A DNA stretch of 29,765 nucleotides from the NCBI GenBank assembly GCA_041862375.1, contig JBGVTE010000015.1, positions 1 through 29,765 of the forward strand, read 5' to 3'. This document shows, piece after piece, positions 7,395 to 15,205 of the stretch (its first letter is position 1; each line of letters starts with the position of its first letter). Under the pieces are notes generated by a model. The model was not told the origin of the DNA, did no database searches, and saw only the letters and a program-made list of their open reading frames with translations. The position numbers and the translations under genes were made by a program. This DNA is from WVZL01 sp041862375 (GTDB taxonomy: Bacteria > Acidobacteriota > Aminicenantia > Aminicenantales > Aminicenantaceae).

Positions 7395-8828
7395 TTATTT
7401 GAGATATCCTAAAGACTTCAATCTATCAAGTGTTTTTTTATCAAGTTTGATATCTTTGCCTAGTTTTAATCTTTCTGTTTCGGAACTCGGCATTAAACTA
7501 AGTAACAGAAGAAAAAGCTCTTTTGTCACTGTCGGGTTTTTCTCATATAGATTTATGCGTTCTTCTGGATCCTTCTCTAGATTGAATAGTTCTTTCCCTT
7601 TTTTATATTTATTGCAAATATCCGGCCTTAAAGGTCTTGATTCAAAGTGATGGATGTATTTCCATTGTTTAGTAATTATGGCTTTTGCATCCACAAACGG
7701 AGTCTCACTAATTGCATAACTTCTCCATCTCGACTTTTTTCCTTTAATCAATGGCAAAAGACTCTCTCCTTGCATGACTTTTGGTTTTTTAATTTTTGCA
7801 ATATCGAGAATCGTAGGTACTATATCCAAGGATTGAACAATTTCATCTACTTTTTTATTTTTAGGTAGGCAGGAAGGACACATCATAATAAGGGGAACTT
7901 TAATCGCTTCATTATAGAGAGTATAGCCGTGTTTGACGCCTCCATGTTCAAAAAATTCTTCCCCGTGGTCTGAAGTTAAAACGATAAGAGTCTTTTTGGC
8001 TAAATTCAATTTCTGTAATTTATTTATCAATCTTCCTATCTGTGCATCTGCATAGGTAATTTCGCCATCATAAAGTGAAATAAGATGAAATATATCTCGC
8101 TCATTTAAGTCAACTTCAGTACCTTTTAAGATGTAGAATTCAAAAAAACTTGGATTTCCTTGTATGATATATTTATTTTTCCCGGTGTAATCGGGATCAT
8201 ACATACTATTATATGGTTCCGGTGAGTCATATCTGCAATGGGGGTCCATGACATACAATAAAAGGAAAAATTTTTTCCCATGATTCTGCTCAAGCCAGGC
8301 TAATGCATTCTCTATAATTCCTTCTGGACTCCTCCATTGCCAATTCCATTTTTCACCTTGGTAAACACTGTCATCATACATGTAAAATCCTTGTTCAAAT
8401 CCCCCCAATGAATACCGAGTCTCTGTCTTTGTTATGAGTGGATTGCTGGAAAATCCTGCTGTATAATATCCATTTTTCTTTAAGACTTCAGCCAGAGTTA
8501 ATTCCTCATCCGATAATTTTTTTTTATTTTTTGTGAAAAAATGAGAAGCATACTTTGAAGTTAACGCGCTATGTACAGAGGGGAATGTTGATGAACCTTG
8601 AGAGAATGTATTTTTAAACAAAACACCCTTTTTTGCTAGAGAATCGATATTGGGAGTTGTATTTCTGTGATATCCGTAACAACTGAGGTGATCGGCTCTT
8701 AAGGCATCAAGATAAATGAGGATAATATGTTCAATATTTTGCTTTTTCAAAATATTTATTTTGGGCAGGAAAACAATTAAGAAAAATATCAATAATGTTA
8801 TTGGGATTAAAGATTTAATATATTTCAC
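7395..8828 (-). CDS. Sulfatase-like (alkaline phosphatase superfamily) membrane-anchored hydrolase or transferase
   Basis: A 477-residue protein with an N-terminal hydrophobic segment (residues about 7-21), so it is probably anchored with its catalytic domain outside the cytoplasm. Metal-site motifs are present: YLDALRADHLSCYG (Asp41, Asp46), a DPHCRYDSP loop near 195, and LTSDHGEEFFEHGG with Asp287, His288 and His300 (GGVKHGY). The nucleophile position reads TFPSVHS with Thr81, so the CxPSR or SxPxR signature needed for formylglycine formation is absent. It is therefore more likely a phosphoester hydrolase or phospho-group transferase than a true sulfatase (inference). The C-terminus KTLDRLKSLGYLK is typical of this sulfatase-like group. 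The start is GTG with AAGGGA about 9 nt upstream. It is a single gene with its own promoter. Confidence 0.9.
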   Translation of the reverse strand: MKYIKSLIPITLLIFFLIVFLPKINILKKQNIEHIILIYLDALRADHLSCYGYHRNTTPNIDSLAKKGVLFKNTFSQGSSTFPSVHSALTSKYASHFFTKNKKKLSDEELTLAEVLKKNGYYTAGFSSNPLITKTETRYSLGGFEQGFYMYDDSVYQGEKWNWQWRSPEGIIENALAWLEQNHGKKFFLLLYVMDPHCRYDSPEPYNSMYDPDYTGKNKYIIQGNPSFFEFYILKGTEVDLNERDIFHLISLYDGEITYADAQIGRLINKLQKLNLAKKTLIVLTSDHGEEFFEHGGVKHGYTLYNEAIKVPLIMMCPSCLPKNKKVDEIVQSLDIVPTILDIAKIKKPKVMQGESLLPLIKGKKSRWRSYAISETPFVDAKAIITKQWKYIHHFESRPLRPDICNKYKKGKELFNLEKDPEERINLYEKNPTVTKELFLLLLSLMPSSETERLKLGKDIKLDKKTLDRLKSLGYLK

Positions 8829-8860
8829 AGTATTGGTTCCCTTTTTGTTTATTTGAAAAA

Positions 8861-8889
8861 ATATTAAAGTACCTGGCTAGGAAAGTCAA
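8861..8889 (-). promoter_or_regulatory. Sigma70-type promoter of the sulfatase-like gene
   Basis: On the minus strand TTGACT (8884-8889) is followed after 17 nt by TAATAT (8861-8866). Transcription would start near 8854, about 25 nt before the GTG start. It is divergent from the purB promoter, with only 21 bp between the two -35 boxes. Confidence 0.7.
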
Positions 8890-8910
8890 GACTGTTTCGC
8901 CACATTTAAA

Positions 8911-8939
8911 TTGACAAGGGAATAGGTTACTGTTATTAT
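8911..8939 (+). promoter_or_regulatory. Sigma70-type promoter of the purine operon
   Basis: A perfect TTGACA (8911-8916), a 17-nt spacer and TATTAT (8934-8939) precede purB. Transcription would begin near 8946, giving a leader of about 23 nt. That is too short for a purine riboswitch, so purine control, if any, would need a protein regulator or act elsewhere. Confidence 0.78.
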
Positions 8940-8968
8940 TTGACCTCAATTTTTGAGGAAGTTCCCCG

Positions 8969-10270
8969 GTGATTGAACGATACACACTCCCCAAAATGGG
9001 ATCGATCTGGACAGAGGAAAATAAGTACAAAAAATGGCTCGAGGTGGAATTAGCTGTTTGTGAAGCTTGGTCAAAAGTAGGAAAAATTCCCTCTCACTCT
9101 CTTCAGCACATAAAAAGAAAAGCTTCTTTTTCTGTAGAAAGGATAGCTGAAATCGAACACGTTGTTAAACATGATGTGATTGCCTTTCTCAGCTCAGTAG
9201 CTGAATACGTGGGAGAAGAAGCGCGCTACATTCATCTTGGCTTGACTTCATACGATGTTGTAGATACTGCCTTTTCTCTTCTCATCAAAGAATCACTTCT
9301 CGTGATCAGGGATGATATTATTTCCCTCAAGGAAATAATTAGAGATCAAGCCACCCGCTATAAAAATACAATCATAGTTGGAAGAACTCACGGAATCCAC
9401 GCTGAACCTATTACTTTTGGAGTCAAACTTTTAGTCTGGTATGAAGAGTTAAAGCGGCATCTTTTCCGAATCAAAAATGCTCTTGAAGTTATTAGTGTTG
9501 GCAGGATCTCAGGTTCTGTCGGTACATACATCCACCTCGATCCTAAAGTCGAAATATACGCCTTAGATAAATTAGGTTTGAAACCAGCTAAGGTATCCAC
9601 CCAAGTTCTTCAGCGCGATAGACATGCTGAGGTTCTCTCTGCGCTTGCTATTATTTCTTCCTCCCTGGACAAATTTGCAGTTGAAATACGTAACCTCCAG
9701 AGAACTGAAGTCTTAGAGGTTGAAGAACCTTTCACCAAAGGCCAAAAAGGCTCATCATCAATGCCCCATAAAAAAAATCCGGTGAGAGCTGAAAGGATCT
9801 CTGGTCTAGCTCGGCTAATTAGAGCTAATCTCCACGCAGGCTTAGAAAACATTCCTCTCTGGCATGAAAGAGACATCTCGCACTCATCAACTGAAAGAAT
9901 CATCTTCCCTGACTCTTTCATCCTTACTGACTTTATACTTCACGAAACAACAGATATCATAAAAAACTGGACAGTTTTCCCTGAAAAAATGGAAGAAAAT
10001 ATCAACCTAACCCGAGGCCTTATTTTCTCCCAGAGTGTCCTCCTCGCTCTCACACAAAAAAACATATCTCGAGAGCAAGCTTACAGAATAGTACAAAAAA
10101 ATAGCCTCAAAGTATGGAAGGAAAACCTTGACTTCAAAGAGCTAATCTCATCAGATGAGGAAATAAAAAAAATATTGTCCCCAGAAGAAATAAATCAGTG
10201 CTTTTCTCTTCAACCTTATCTAGAAAAAATTGATTATATTTTTCAAAGAGTATTTGCCGATGAAAATTAG
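8969..10270 (+). CDS. purB: Adenylosuccinate lyase
   Basis: This 433-residue cytoplasmic enzyme cleaves SAICAR to AICAR plus fumarate and adenylosuccinate to AMP plus fumarate in purine synthesis. The fumarase/aspartase-superfamily signature GSSSMPHKKNP lies at 261-271. The HLGLTSYDVVDTA segment (89-101) and the catalytic His141 in GRTHGIHAEP are both present. Length matches the Bacillus-type PurB. The start is GTG with GAGGAA 8 nt upstream; the next codons, MIERYTLPKMGSIWTEENKY, are the classic PurB N-terminus. It heads the pur operon and its last 11 nt overlap purS. Confidence 0.98.
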   Translation: MIERYTLPKMGSIWTEENKYKKWLEVELAVCEAWSKVGKIPSHSLQHIKRKASFSVERIAEIEHVVKHDVIAFLSSVAEYVGEEARYIHLGLTSYDVVDTAFSLLIKESLLVIRDDIISLKEIIRDQATRYKNTIIVGRTHGIHAEPITFGVKLLVWYEELKRHLFRIKNALEVISVGRISGSVGTYIHLDPKVEIYALDKLGLKPAKVSTQVLQRDRHAEVLSALAIISSSLDKFAVEIRNLQRTEVLEVEEPFTKGQKGSSSMPHKKNPVRAERISGLARLIRANLHAGLENIPLWHERDISHSSTERIIFPDSFILTDFILHETTDIIKNWTVFPEKMEENINLTRGLIFSQSVLLALTQKNISREQAYRIVQKNSLKVWKENLDFKELISSDEEIKKILSPEEINQCFSLQPYLEKIDYIFQRVFADEN

Positions 10271-10508
10271 AATACTTGTTTCATACAAAGACAGCGTCCT
10301 TGATCCCCAGGGACAAACCGTAAAATACGCTCTCCATACTCTCGGCTATGGCTTCATAAAAGATGTAAGGCAAGGCAAAGTCTTTGAACTTGACCTTGAG
10401 GGAATTTCCAAGGAAGAAGTTGAAAAAGTTATCCCAGAAATTTCTGATAAAGTTTTAGCTAATCCAATCATTGAAAAATTTTCCTGGGAAATCCTCAAAA
10501 AAAAATAA
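10260..10508 (+). CDS. purS: Phosphoribosylformylglycinamidine synthase subunit PurS
   Basis: An 82-residue small subunit that bridges PurQ and PurL in the three-protein FGAM synthase complex. Typical features are MKIRILVSYKDSVLDPQGQT, LGYGFIKDVRQGKVFEL and a C-terminal ANPIIEKFSWEI. The ATG at 10260 overlaps the purB stop by 11 nt, suggesting coupled translation; an earlier in-frame start inside purB would add ten residues with no family counterpart. Its presence agrees with the short PurL and separate PurQ found next. Confidence 0.96.
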   Translation: MKIRILVSYKDSVLDPQGQTVKYALHTLGYGFIKDVRQGKVFELDLEGISKEEVEKVIPEISDKVLANPIIEKFSWEILKKK

Positions 10509-10564
10509 TAATTAGCCAGAAAAGGCATCTGTTTTCTACTTAAAATGTGAGGGTTTGGATTACA

Positions 10565-11257
10565 TTGAAATTTGGAGTCGTTATTTTCCCCGGGTCTAAT
10601 TGTGACTATGATACCTACAACGTGTTGCGAGATATCTTCGAGCAAAAAACAGTATTTCTCTGGCATAAAGATCATGACCTTAAAAAAGCGGATTGTGTTA
10701 TCCTTCCTGGAGGTTTTTCCTACGGAGATTACCTGAGATCAGGAGCAATCGCTAAATTTTCCCCCATAATGCAAGAAGTGAAGGAATTTGCACTGAAAGG
10801 AGGACTTGTACTCGGAATTTGCAACGGCTTCCAGATCCTGCTGGAATTAGGCCTTCTTCCTGGAGCTATGCTCAGGAACAAAAACCTCAAATTTCTCTGC
10901 CAGTTCGTCCATTTGAAATTGGAGAACGAAAGAACTCCCTTCACACTCAAAGGGAAAAAAGGGCAAGTCTTGAAAATACCCATTGCCCATTATGAAGGCA
11001 ATTATTTTGCTCCTCCTGATATAATCAGAGAATTGAAAACAAATAACCAGGTAGTTTTTAGGTATTCAGACACTCAAGGCCGGATCAATGAAGAAACTAA
11101 CGTGAACGGCTCATTAGACAGCATAGCTGGTATTATCAACAAGAAAGGTAATGTCATGGGAATGATGCCTCATCCAGAAAGGGCTTCAGAGGAGCTCTTT
11201 GGAAGCGAGGATGGCCGCCTCGTTTTTGAATCAATCGTTAAAACAATAGAAAATTAA
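10565..11257 (+). CDS. purQ: Phosphoribosylformylglycinamidine synthase subunit PurQ (glutaminase)
   Basis: A class I glutamine amidotransferase of about 230 residues that supplies ammonia to PurL. It shows PGGFSYGDYLRSGA, the nucleophile Cys86 in GICNGFQ, and the C-terminal His/Glu of MMPHPERASEE. The probable start is TTG at 10565, giving MKFGVVIFPGSNCD, the usual PurQ N-terminus. A GTG at 10547 would add six residues (MRVWIT) and has no Shine-Dalgarno, whereas GAGGG lies 11 nt before the TTG. It sits 56 nt after purS. Confidence 0.96.
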   Translation: MKFGVVIFPGSNCDYDTYNVLRDIFEQKTVFLWHKDHDLKKADCVILPGGFSYGDYLRSGAIAKFSPIMQEVKEFALKGGLVLGICNGFQILLELGLLPGAMLRNKNLKFLCQFVHLKLENERTPFTLKGKKGQVLKIPIAHYEGNYFAPPDIIRELKTNNQVVFRYSDTQGRINEETNVNGSLDSIAGIINKKGNVMGMMPHPERASEELFGSEDGRLVFESIVKTIEN

Positions 11258-11288
11258 GCATATCGAATAAAAGGAAAAATAATTAAAT

Positions 11289-11351
11289 CTCGGTAGAGCA
11301 CACTAAACATCTCAAAGGCCAAATACAACAGGCAACGCCTCGGAAGAGCAC
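11289..11351 (+). repeat. Short direct repeat in the purQ-purL spacer
   Basis: CTCGGTAGAGCAC (11289-11301) recurs as CTCGGAAGAGCAC (11339-11351), 12 of 13 identical and 50 bp apart, within the 103-bp spacer before purL. The second copy runs into the purL ribosome-binding site (GGAG at 11352). Whether this is a regulatory site or chance is not known. Confidence 0.4.
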
Positions 11352-11360
11352 GGAGCAGGT

Positions 11361-13568
11361 ATGATTGACAAAAAGATACTCGAAGAACATAACTTGACTG
11401 TTGAAGAGTACGAAAGGATTGTCCAGCTTATCGGCAGAGAACCGAATATCACTGAGCTTGGAATCTTCTCTCTGATGTGGTCAGAACACTGCAGCTACAA
11501 AAGCTCAAAAATCCATCTCAAGAAGTTCCCTACATCCGGGAAAAATGTCATTCAAGGCCCAGGAGAAAATGCAGGAATCATAGATATTGGAGAAGGTCTG
11601 GCTGTGGTTTTCAAGATTGAATCTCACAACCATCCTTCTTTCATAGAACCATTCCAAGGAGCAGCTACTGGCGTCGGTGGTATCCTGAGAGATATTTTTA
11701 CCATGGGAGCCCGTCCTATAGCTCTTCTCGACTCACTCCGCTTCGGGCCTTTAACTAAATCCAAGAACAAGGCCATCATGGATGGAGTTGTCTCCGGAAT
11801 CTCTGCTTACGGAAACTCCATAGGAATTCCCACTGTCGGCGGGGATGTTTATTTTAACCAATGCTATTCCATGAATCCTCTGGTCAATGTTTTTTGCCTG
11901 GGAATTGCAAAAACAGACAAAATCTTCTATGCCAGGGCAGAGGGAGAGAAAAATCCTGTTTTGTATGTGGGAGCAAAGACTGGAAGAGATGGTATTCACG
12001 GAGCTACGATGGCATCAGCAGAGTTCGGAGAGGATTTGGAAGAGAAGAGACCGAATGTCCAAGTAGGAGATCCTTTTAAGGAAAAATTGTTGCTGGAAGC
12101 TTGTTTGGAAGTTATGACAAAAGACCTGATTGTTGGCATTCAAGATATGGGAGCCGCAGGTCTGACCTGTTCAACCTCTGAGATGGCGGCTAAATCTGGC
12201 TCAGGGATTATTATCGACCTCGATCTTGTGCCTCAGAGGGAAGAAGGAATGACACCTTATGAGATTATGCTCTCCGAATCCCAGGAACGTATGCTCATCG
12301 TAGCTAAAAAAGAAAAGGAAGAGGAAGTAAAACGTATTTTTGCCAAATGGGATTTGGATGCAGTTCCTATCGGCTACGTTACAAAGAGAGAAAAGCTTCA
12401 GGTAAAATCAAAAGGGGAAACAGTTGTGGATCTACCTGTCGAAGCCATTGTCAACCTTTGTCCAGTTTATAAAAGAGAGAACAGATTTCCTTCTTACCTA
12501 AAAAAAGCCCAAAAACTTGACCCTGTCCCTCTTCCTGAAAATTACAATCATATTTTGAAAAAAATCCTCTCTTCGGCAACAATCGCAGACAAAGAGTGGG
12601 TGTATCGCCAGTACGATCACATGGTACAGACCAACACAGCCTTGCTCCCTGGTGCTGATGCTTCAGTGCTAAGAATCGAAGGCAAGAGAAAAGCTTTAGC
12701 CATCACTATCGATGGGAATTCTCTATATGCCTATTTAGATCCCATAACTGGAGGAAAGATAGCAGTGGCAGAAGCATGTCGTAATCTATCTTGCGTGGGA
12801 GCACATCCTGTTGGAGTGACTAACTGTCTCAATTTTGGAAATCCTGAGAAACCAGAAATCATGTGGCAATTCAAAGAAGTAATCGAGGGAATCGCTCAAG
12901 CCTGCAAAGTCTTCAATATCCCCATTACAGGAGGAAACGTTAGCTTCTACAATGAAACAGAAGGAGAAGCTGTCTACCCTACACCTGTAATAGGGATTGT
13001 AGGAATAATAGAAGATATTGCACATATGATTAGCCCTGGATTCAAAGAAAAAGGAAATGCGGTGGTTCTAATCGGGAAAAACAAACAAGAAATAGGCGCA
13101 TCAGAGTATCTTAAATCTATTTTTAAACTTGAAAGAGGCTTATCACCTCAAATCGACCTTGAAGAAGAAAAAAAAGTCCAAGAGCTATGTCTAGAAGCGA
13201 TGTCACAGGGAATACTCCAATCTGCCCACGATATCTCAGAAGGGGGCCTTGCCCTGTGTCTTGCAGAAAGCTGCTTTTTAAGCAGACAAAAAATTGGGTG
13301 CTGTATTGACTTAAAAGATCCGATAAGAACAGATGCCCTCCTTTTTGGAGAAAGCCAGTCGAGGATAATAGTAAGCATAAGAAGTCAAAACATTGAACAC
13401 CTACTCATTCTTGCTCAGGAAAGGAAAGTCAAAGCAACTGTAATCGGAGAAACAGGCGGCGAAGGCCTGATTATCCACCATCTCAACAAAGAAATTATCA
13501 ACATCCCTGTGGAGGAAGCTTACAAATTCTGGAAAGAAACTATTCCTGGAGTGTTCAAGATAAAATGA
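11361..13568 (+). CDS. purL: Phosphoribosylformylglycinamidine synthase subunit PurL
   Basis: The 735-residue synthetase subunit of FGAM synthase converts FGAR, ATP and glutamine-derived ammonia to FGAM. It is the short PurL form that works with PurS and PurQ, not the 1300-residue single-chain enzyme. Seen motifs: SLMWSEHCSYKSSK near residue 40, QGPGENAGIIDIG, ESHNHPSFIEPFQGAATGVG, the DMGAAGLTCSTSE stretch near 258, and in the second half ITGGNVSFYNE and SAHDISEGGLA. These are the two AIRS-like halves. GGAGCAGGT lies just before the ATG. No change in reading frame was seen. Confidence 0.98.
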   Translation: MIDKKILEEHNLTVEEYERIVQLIGREPNITELGIFSLMWSEHCSYKSSKIHLKKFPTSGKNVIQGPGENAGIIDIGEGLAVVFKIESHNHPSFIEPFQGAATGVGGILRDIFTMGARPIALLDSLRFGPLTKSKNKAIMDGVVSGISAYGNSIGIPTVGGDVYFNQCYSMNPLVNVFCLGIAKTDKIFYARAEGEKNPVLYVGAKTGRDGIHGATMASAEFGEDLEEKRPNVQVGDPFKEKLLLEACLEVMTKDLIVGIQDMGAAGLTCSTSEMAAKSGSGIIIDLDLVPQREEGMTPYEIMLSESQERMLIVAKKEKEEEVKRIFAKWDLDAVPIGYVTKREKLQVKSKGETVVDLPVEAIVNLCPVYKRENRFPSYLKKAQKLDPVPLPENYNHILKKILSSATIADKEWVYRQYDHMVQTNTALLPGADASVLRIEGKRKALAITIDGNSLYAYLDPITGGKIAVAEACRNLSCVGAHPVGVTNCLNFGNPEKPEIMWQFKEVIEGIAQACKVFNIPITGGNVSFYNETEGEAVYPTPVIGIVGIIEDIAHMISPGFKEKGNAVVLIGKNKQEIGASEYLKSIFKLERGLSPQIDLEEEKKVQELCLEAMSQGILQSAHDISEGGLALCLAESCFLSRQKIGCCIDLKDPIRTDALLFGESQSRIIVSIRSQNIEHLLILAQERKVKATVIGETGGEGLIIHHLNKEIINIPVEEAYKFWKETIPGVFKIK

Positions 13569-13634
13569 TATACTATACCCCGAAATTATATCTTTTCAGA
13601 ATAATATCAGAAAAAGCACAGCAATTTTAAAAGC

Positions 13635-13640
13635 TATAAT
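13635..13640 (+). promoter_or_regulatory. Possible -10 box ahead of the first outer-membrane protein gene
   Basis: A perfect TATAAT lies 25 nt before the GTG start at 13666, but no acceptable -35 box is found 16-18 nt upstream. It may be an activator-dependent promoter or chance in AT-rich DNA; the gene may simply be read from the pur promoter. Confidence 0.3.
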
Positions 13641-13665
13641 GTCCAGGTTTCTTCTTGCTAAATAA

Positions 13666-14517
13666 GTGAAAAATATAAAAAAAGGCTTACTGACTTTACT
13701 TCTGTTGCTTATCTCAGTCTCTTTTTTCTATGGTATTGATTTAAGTTTCAAATTTTCTGGAGGACAGAATTACCTCAGACTGGATACTATAAACCGCACG
13801 CTTCAGGATTGGACAAAATGGCAGAGAGAGAATGCTCACCACAATCAATGGGATATCGAAGGAGAACCAAAGAAACTCCATACATGCTTGGACTTTGTCG
13901 GAGAAATAATGATTACCTTAAACTCTCACTTTTCCGTTGGCCTCGGCTCTGGAATTATCTACGGTGAATTGATCGACAAAAAAACAGAAATAACGGTAAA
14001 AAAAGAAGGAGCTACTGAGATCCTTGCTCATCCCACTAAAGTAAATGCATATCCTTTTACTTTTTCTGGATATTTCTCCCTTCCTCTAGGAGAAAAATTT
14101 GCAATCTATCTCAAAAGCAGCATAGGCATACTCCTGGCAAAATATATACATTGGGAAGGAATGAGAATCCTACCAGAGGAAGAATTCGAATTTTATTCTT
14201 CCCAGATTGCGAGTGCTGAGGGGCCACTTTTTGAGGGAGGAATAGGATTTATCGCTGAAATTGACACGCATCTTCGGCTCTTTATCGAGAGCGCAGCGAG
14301 AAAGGCCAGGATAAAAGGATTCGAGAGAGAAACAGAAGAAGGGAAAAAAGGAACCTTATATTTTCTCGAGGAGCATGATCCTGAGATTGATTTTTGGCAA
14401 GCACAGCTTCAAGTCTTGACCGAAAAACCAACAGGAAAAAAATTTAGATCAGTCGAGGAGGCGGTAGTTGATTTCAGTGGCTTTTCCGTTAAAATAGGAA
14501 TAATAATAAAATTTTAA
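13666..14517 (+). CDS. Secreted protein, probable outer-membrane beta-barrel
   Basis: I do not recognise a named family. The 283-residue product begins with a clear Sec signal peptide (MKNIKKGLLTLLLLLISVSF, cleavage probably near residue 22-24). Alternating polar/hydrophobic stretches with aromatic girdles follow, such as HFSVGLGSGIIYG, FTFSGYFSLPLGEKFAIYLKSSIG and GGIGFIAEIDTHLRLFIES. It ends in a terminal Phe (KIGIIIKF), as in many BAM-assembled porins. The start is GTG with a poor Shine-Dalgarno. It lies between purL and purN, 97 nt after the former and 15 nt before the latter, so it may be co-transcribed with purine genes although it has no evident link to the pathway. Confidence 0.72.
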   Translation: MKNIKKGLLTLLLLLISVSFFYGIDLSFKFSGGQNYLRLDTINRTLQDWTKWQRENAHHNQWDIEGEPKKLHTCLDFVGEIMITLNSHFSVGLGSGIIYGELIDKKTEITVKKEGATEILAHPTKVNAYPFTFSGYFSLPLGEKFAIYLKSSIGILLAKYIHWEGMRILPEEEFEFYSSQIASAEGPLFEGGIGFIAEIDTHLRLFIESAARKARIKGFERETEEGKKGTLYFLEEHDPEIDFWQAQLQVLTEKPTGKKFRSVEEAVVDFSGFSVKIGIIIKF

Positions 14518-14532
14518 AGGAAAGAATGATCC

Positions 14533-15168
14533 ATGAATGAAGAAATCTTTGTAAGCCCAAAGAAAAAAGGGAAAATCGCAGTCTTTATTTCAGGCCGGGG
14601 ATCAAATTTTAAAGCCATACACGATGCTATTGTTGCCGATAAAATAAATGCAGTGATTGCTCTCGTGTTCAGTAATAAAGAGGATGCCCCGGGACTTAAA
14701 ATTGCTCGAGAGCGAAATCTAGAAACCCTTTTTCTCAATCCTAAGCTGTATTCCAACAGTGAAGAATACGATAAAGAAATACTCCGGGAAGCAAAAAAAA
14801 GAGATATCGACCTAATCTGTTTGGCCGGATACATGCGGATTCTAACTCCCCAATTCTGCCAAGAATTCAAAAACTGCATTATGAACATTCATCCTGCTCT
14901 TCTCCCGTCCTTTCCAGGACTCCATGTTCAGAAGAAAGCTCTGGAATGGGGAGCGAAGTACTCAGGAGTTACAGTCCATTTCGTTACTTCCGAAGTCGAT
15001 ATGGGACCTATAATACTTCAGGCCGTGGTACCAGTTCTTCAAGATGACACAGTGGATACTTTAAGTGAAAGAATATTAAAGGAAGAACATAAAATTTATC
15101 CTGAAGCTGTAAGGCTTTTCTTTGAGGGCAAACTAGAAGTAAGAGGGAGAAGAGTTTTTATAAGATAA
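14533..15168 (+). CDS. purN: Phosphoribosylglycinamide formyltransferase (10-formyl-THF dependent)
   Basis: A 211-residue GAR transformylase that makes FGAR, the substrate of PurSQL, from GAR and 10-formyltetrahydrofolate. It has FISGRGSNFKAI at the phosphoribosyl site, MNIHPALLPSFPG carrying Asn118 and His120, and EVDMGPII carrying Asp156: the complete catalytic triad. A ten-residue N-terminal extension (MNEEIFVSPK) precedes the usual KIAVFISG start; the AAAGGAAAG at 14516-14524 supports the ATG at 14533. It is physically separated from the other pur genes by the outer-membrane protein gene. Confidence 0.97.
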   Translation: MNEEIFVSPKKKGKIAVFISGRGSNFKAIHDAIVADKINAVIALVFSNKEDAPGLKIARERNLETLFLNPKLYSNSEEYDKEILREAKKRDIDLICLAGYMRILTPQFCQEFKNCIMNIHPALLPSFPGLHVQKKALEWGAKYSGVTVHFVTSEVDMGPIILQAVVPVLQDDTVDTLSERILKEEHKIYPEAVRLFFEGKLEVRGRRVFIR

Positions 15169-15205
15169 CTACTTAAAAGTGATTGGATACATTGAGTAAA
15201 AGATA

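Noticed and set aside
8969..8971. A purine riboswitch before purB
   Set aside because: The promoter sits at 8911-8939, leaving only about 23 nt of leader, too short for any aptamer.
15169..15205. T-box leader before tyrS
   Set aside because: Only 37 nt separate purN and tyrS, with no T-box core sequence.
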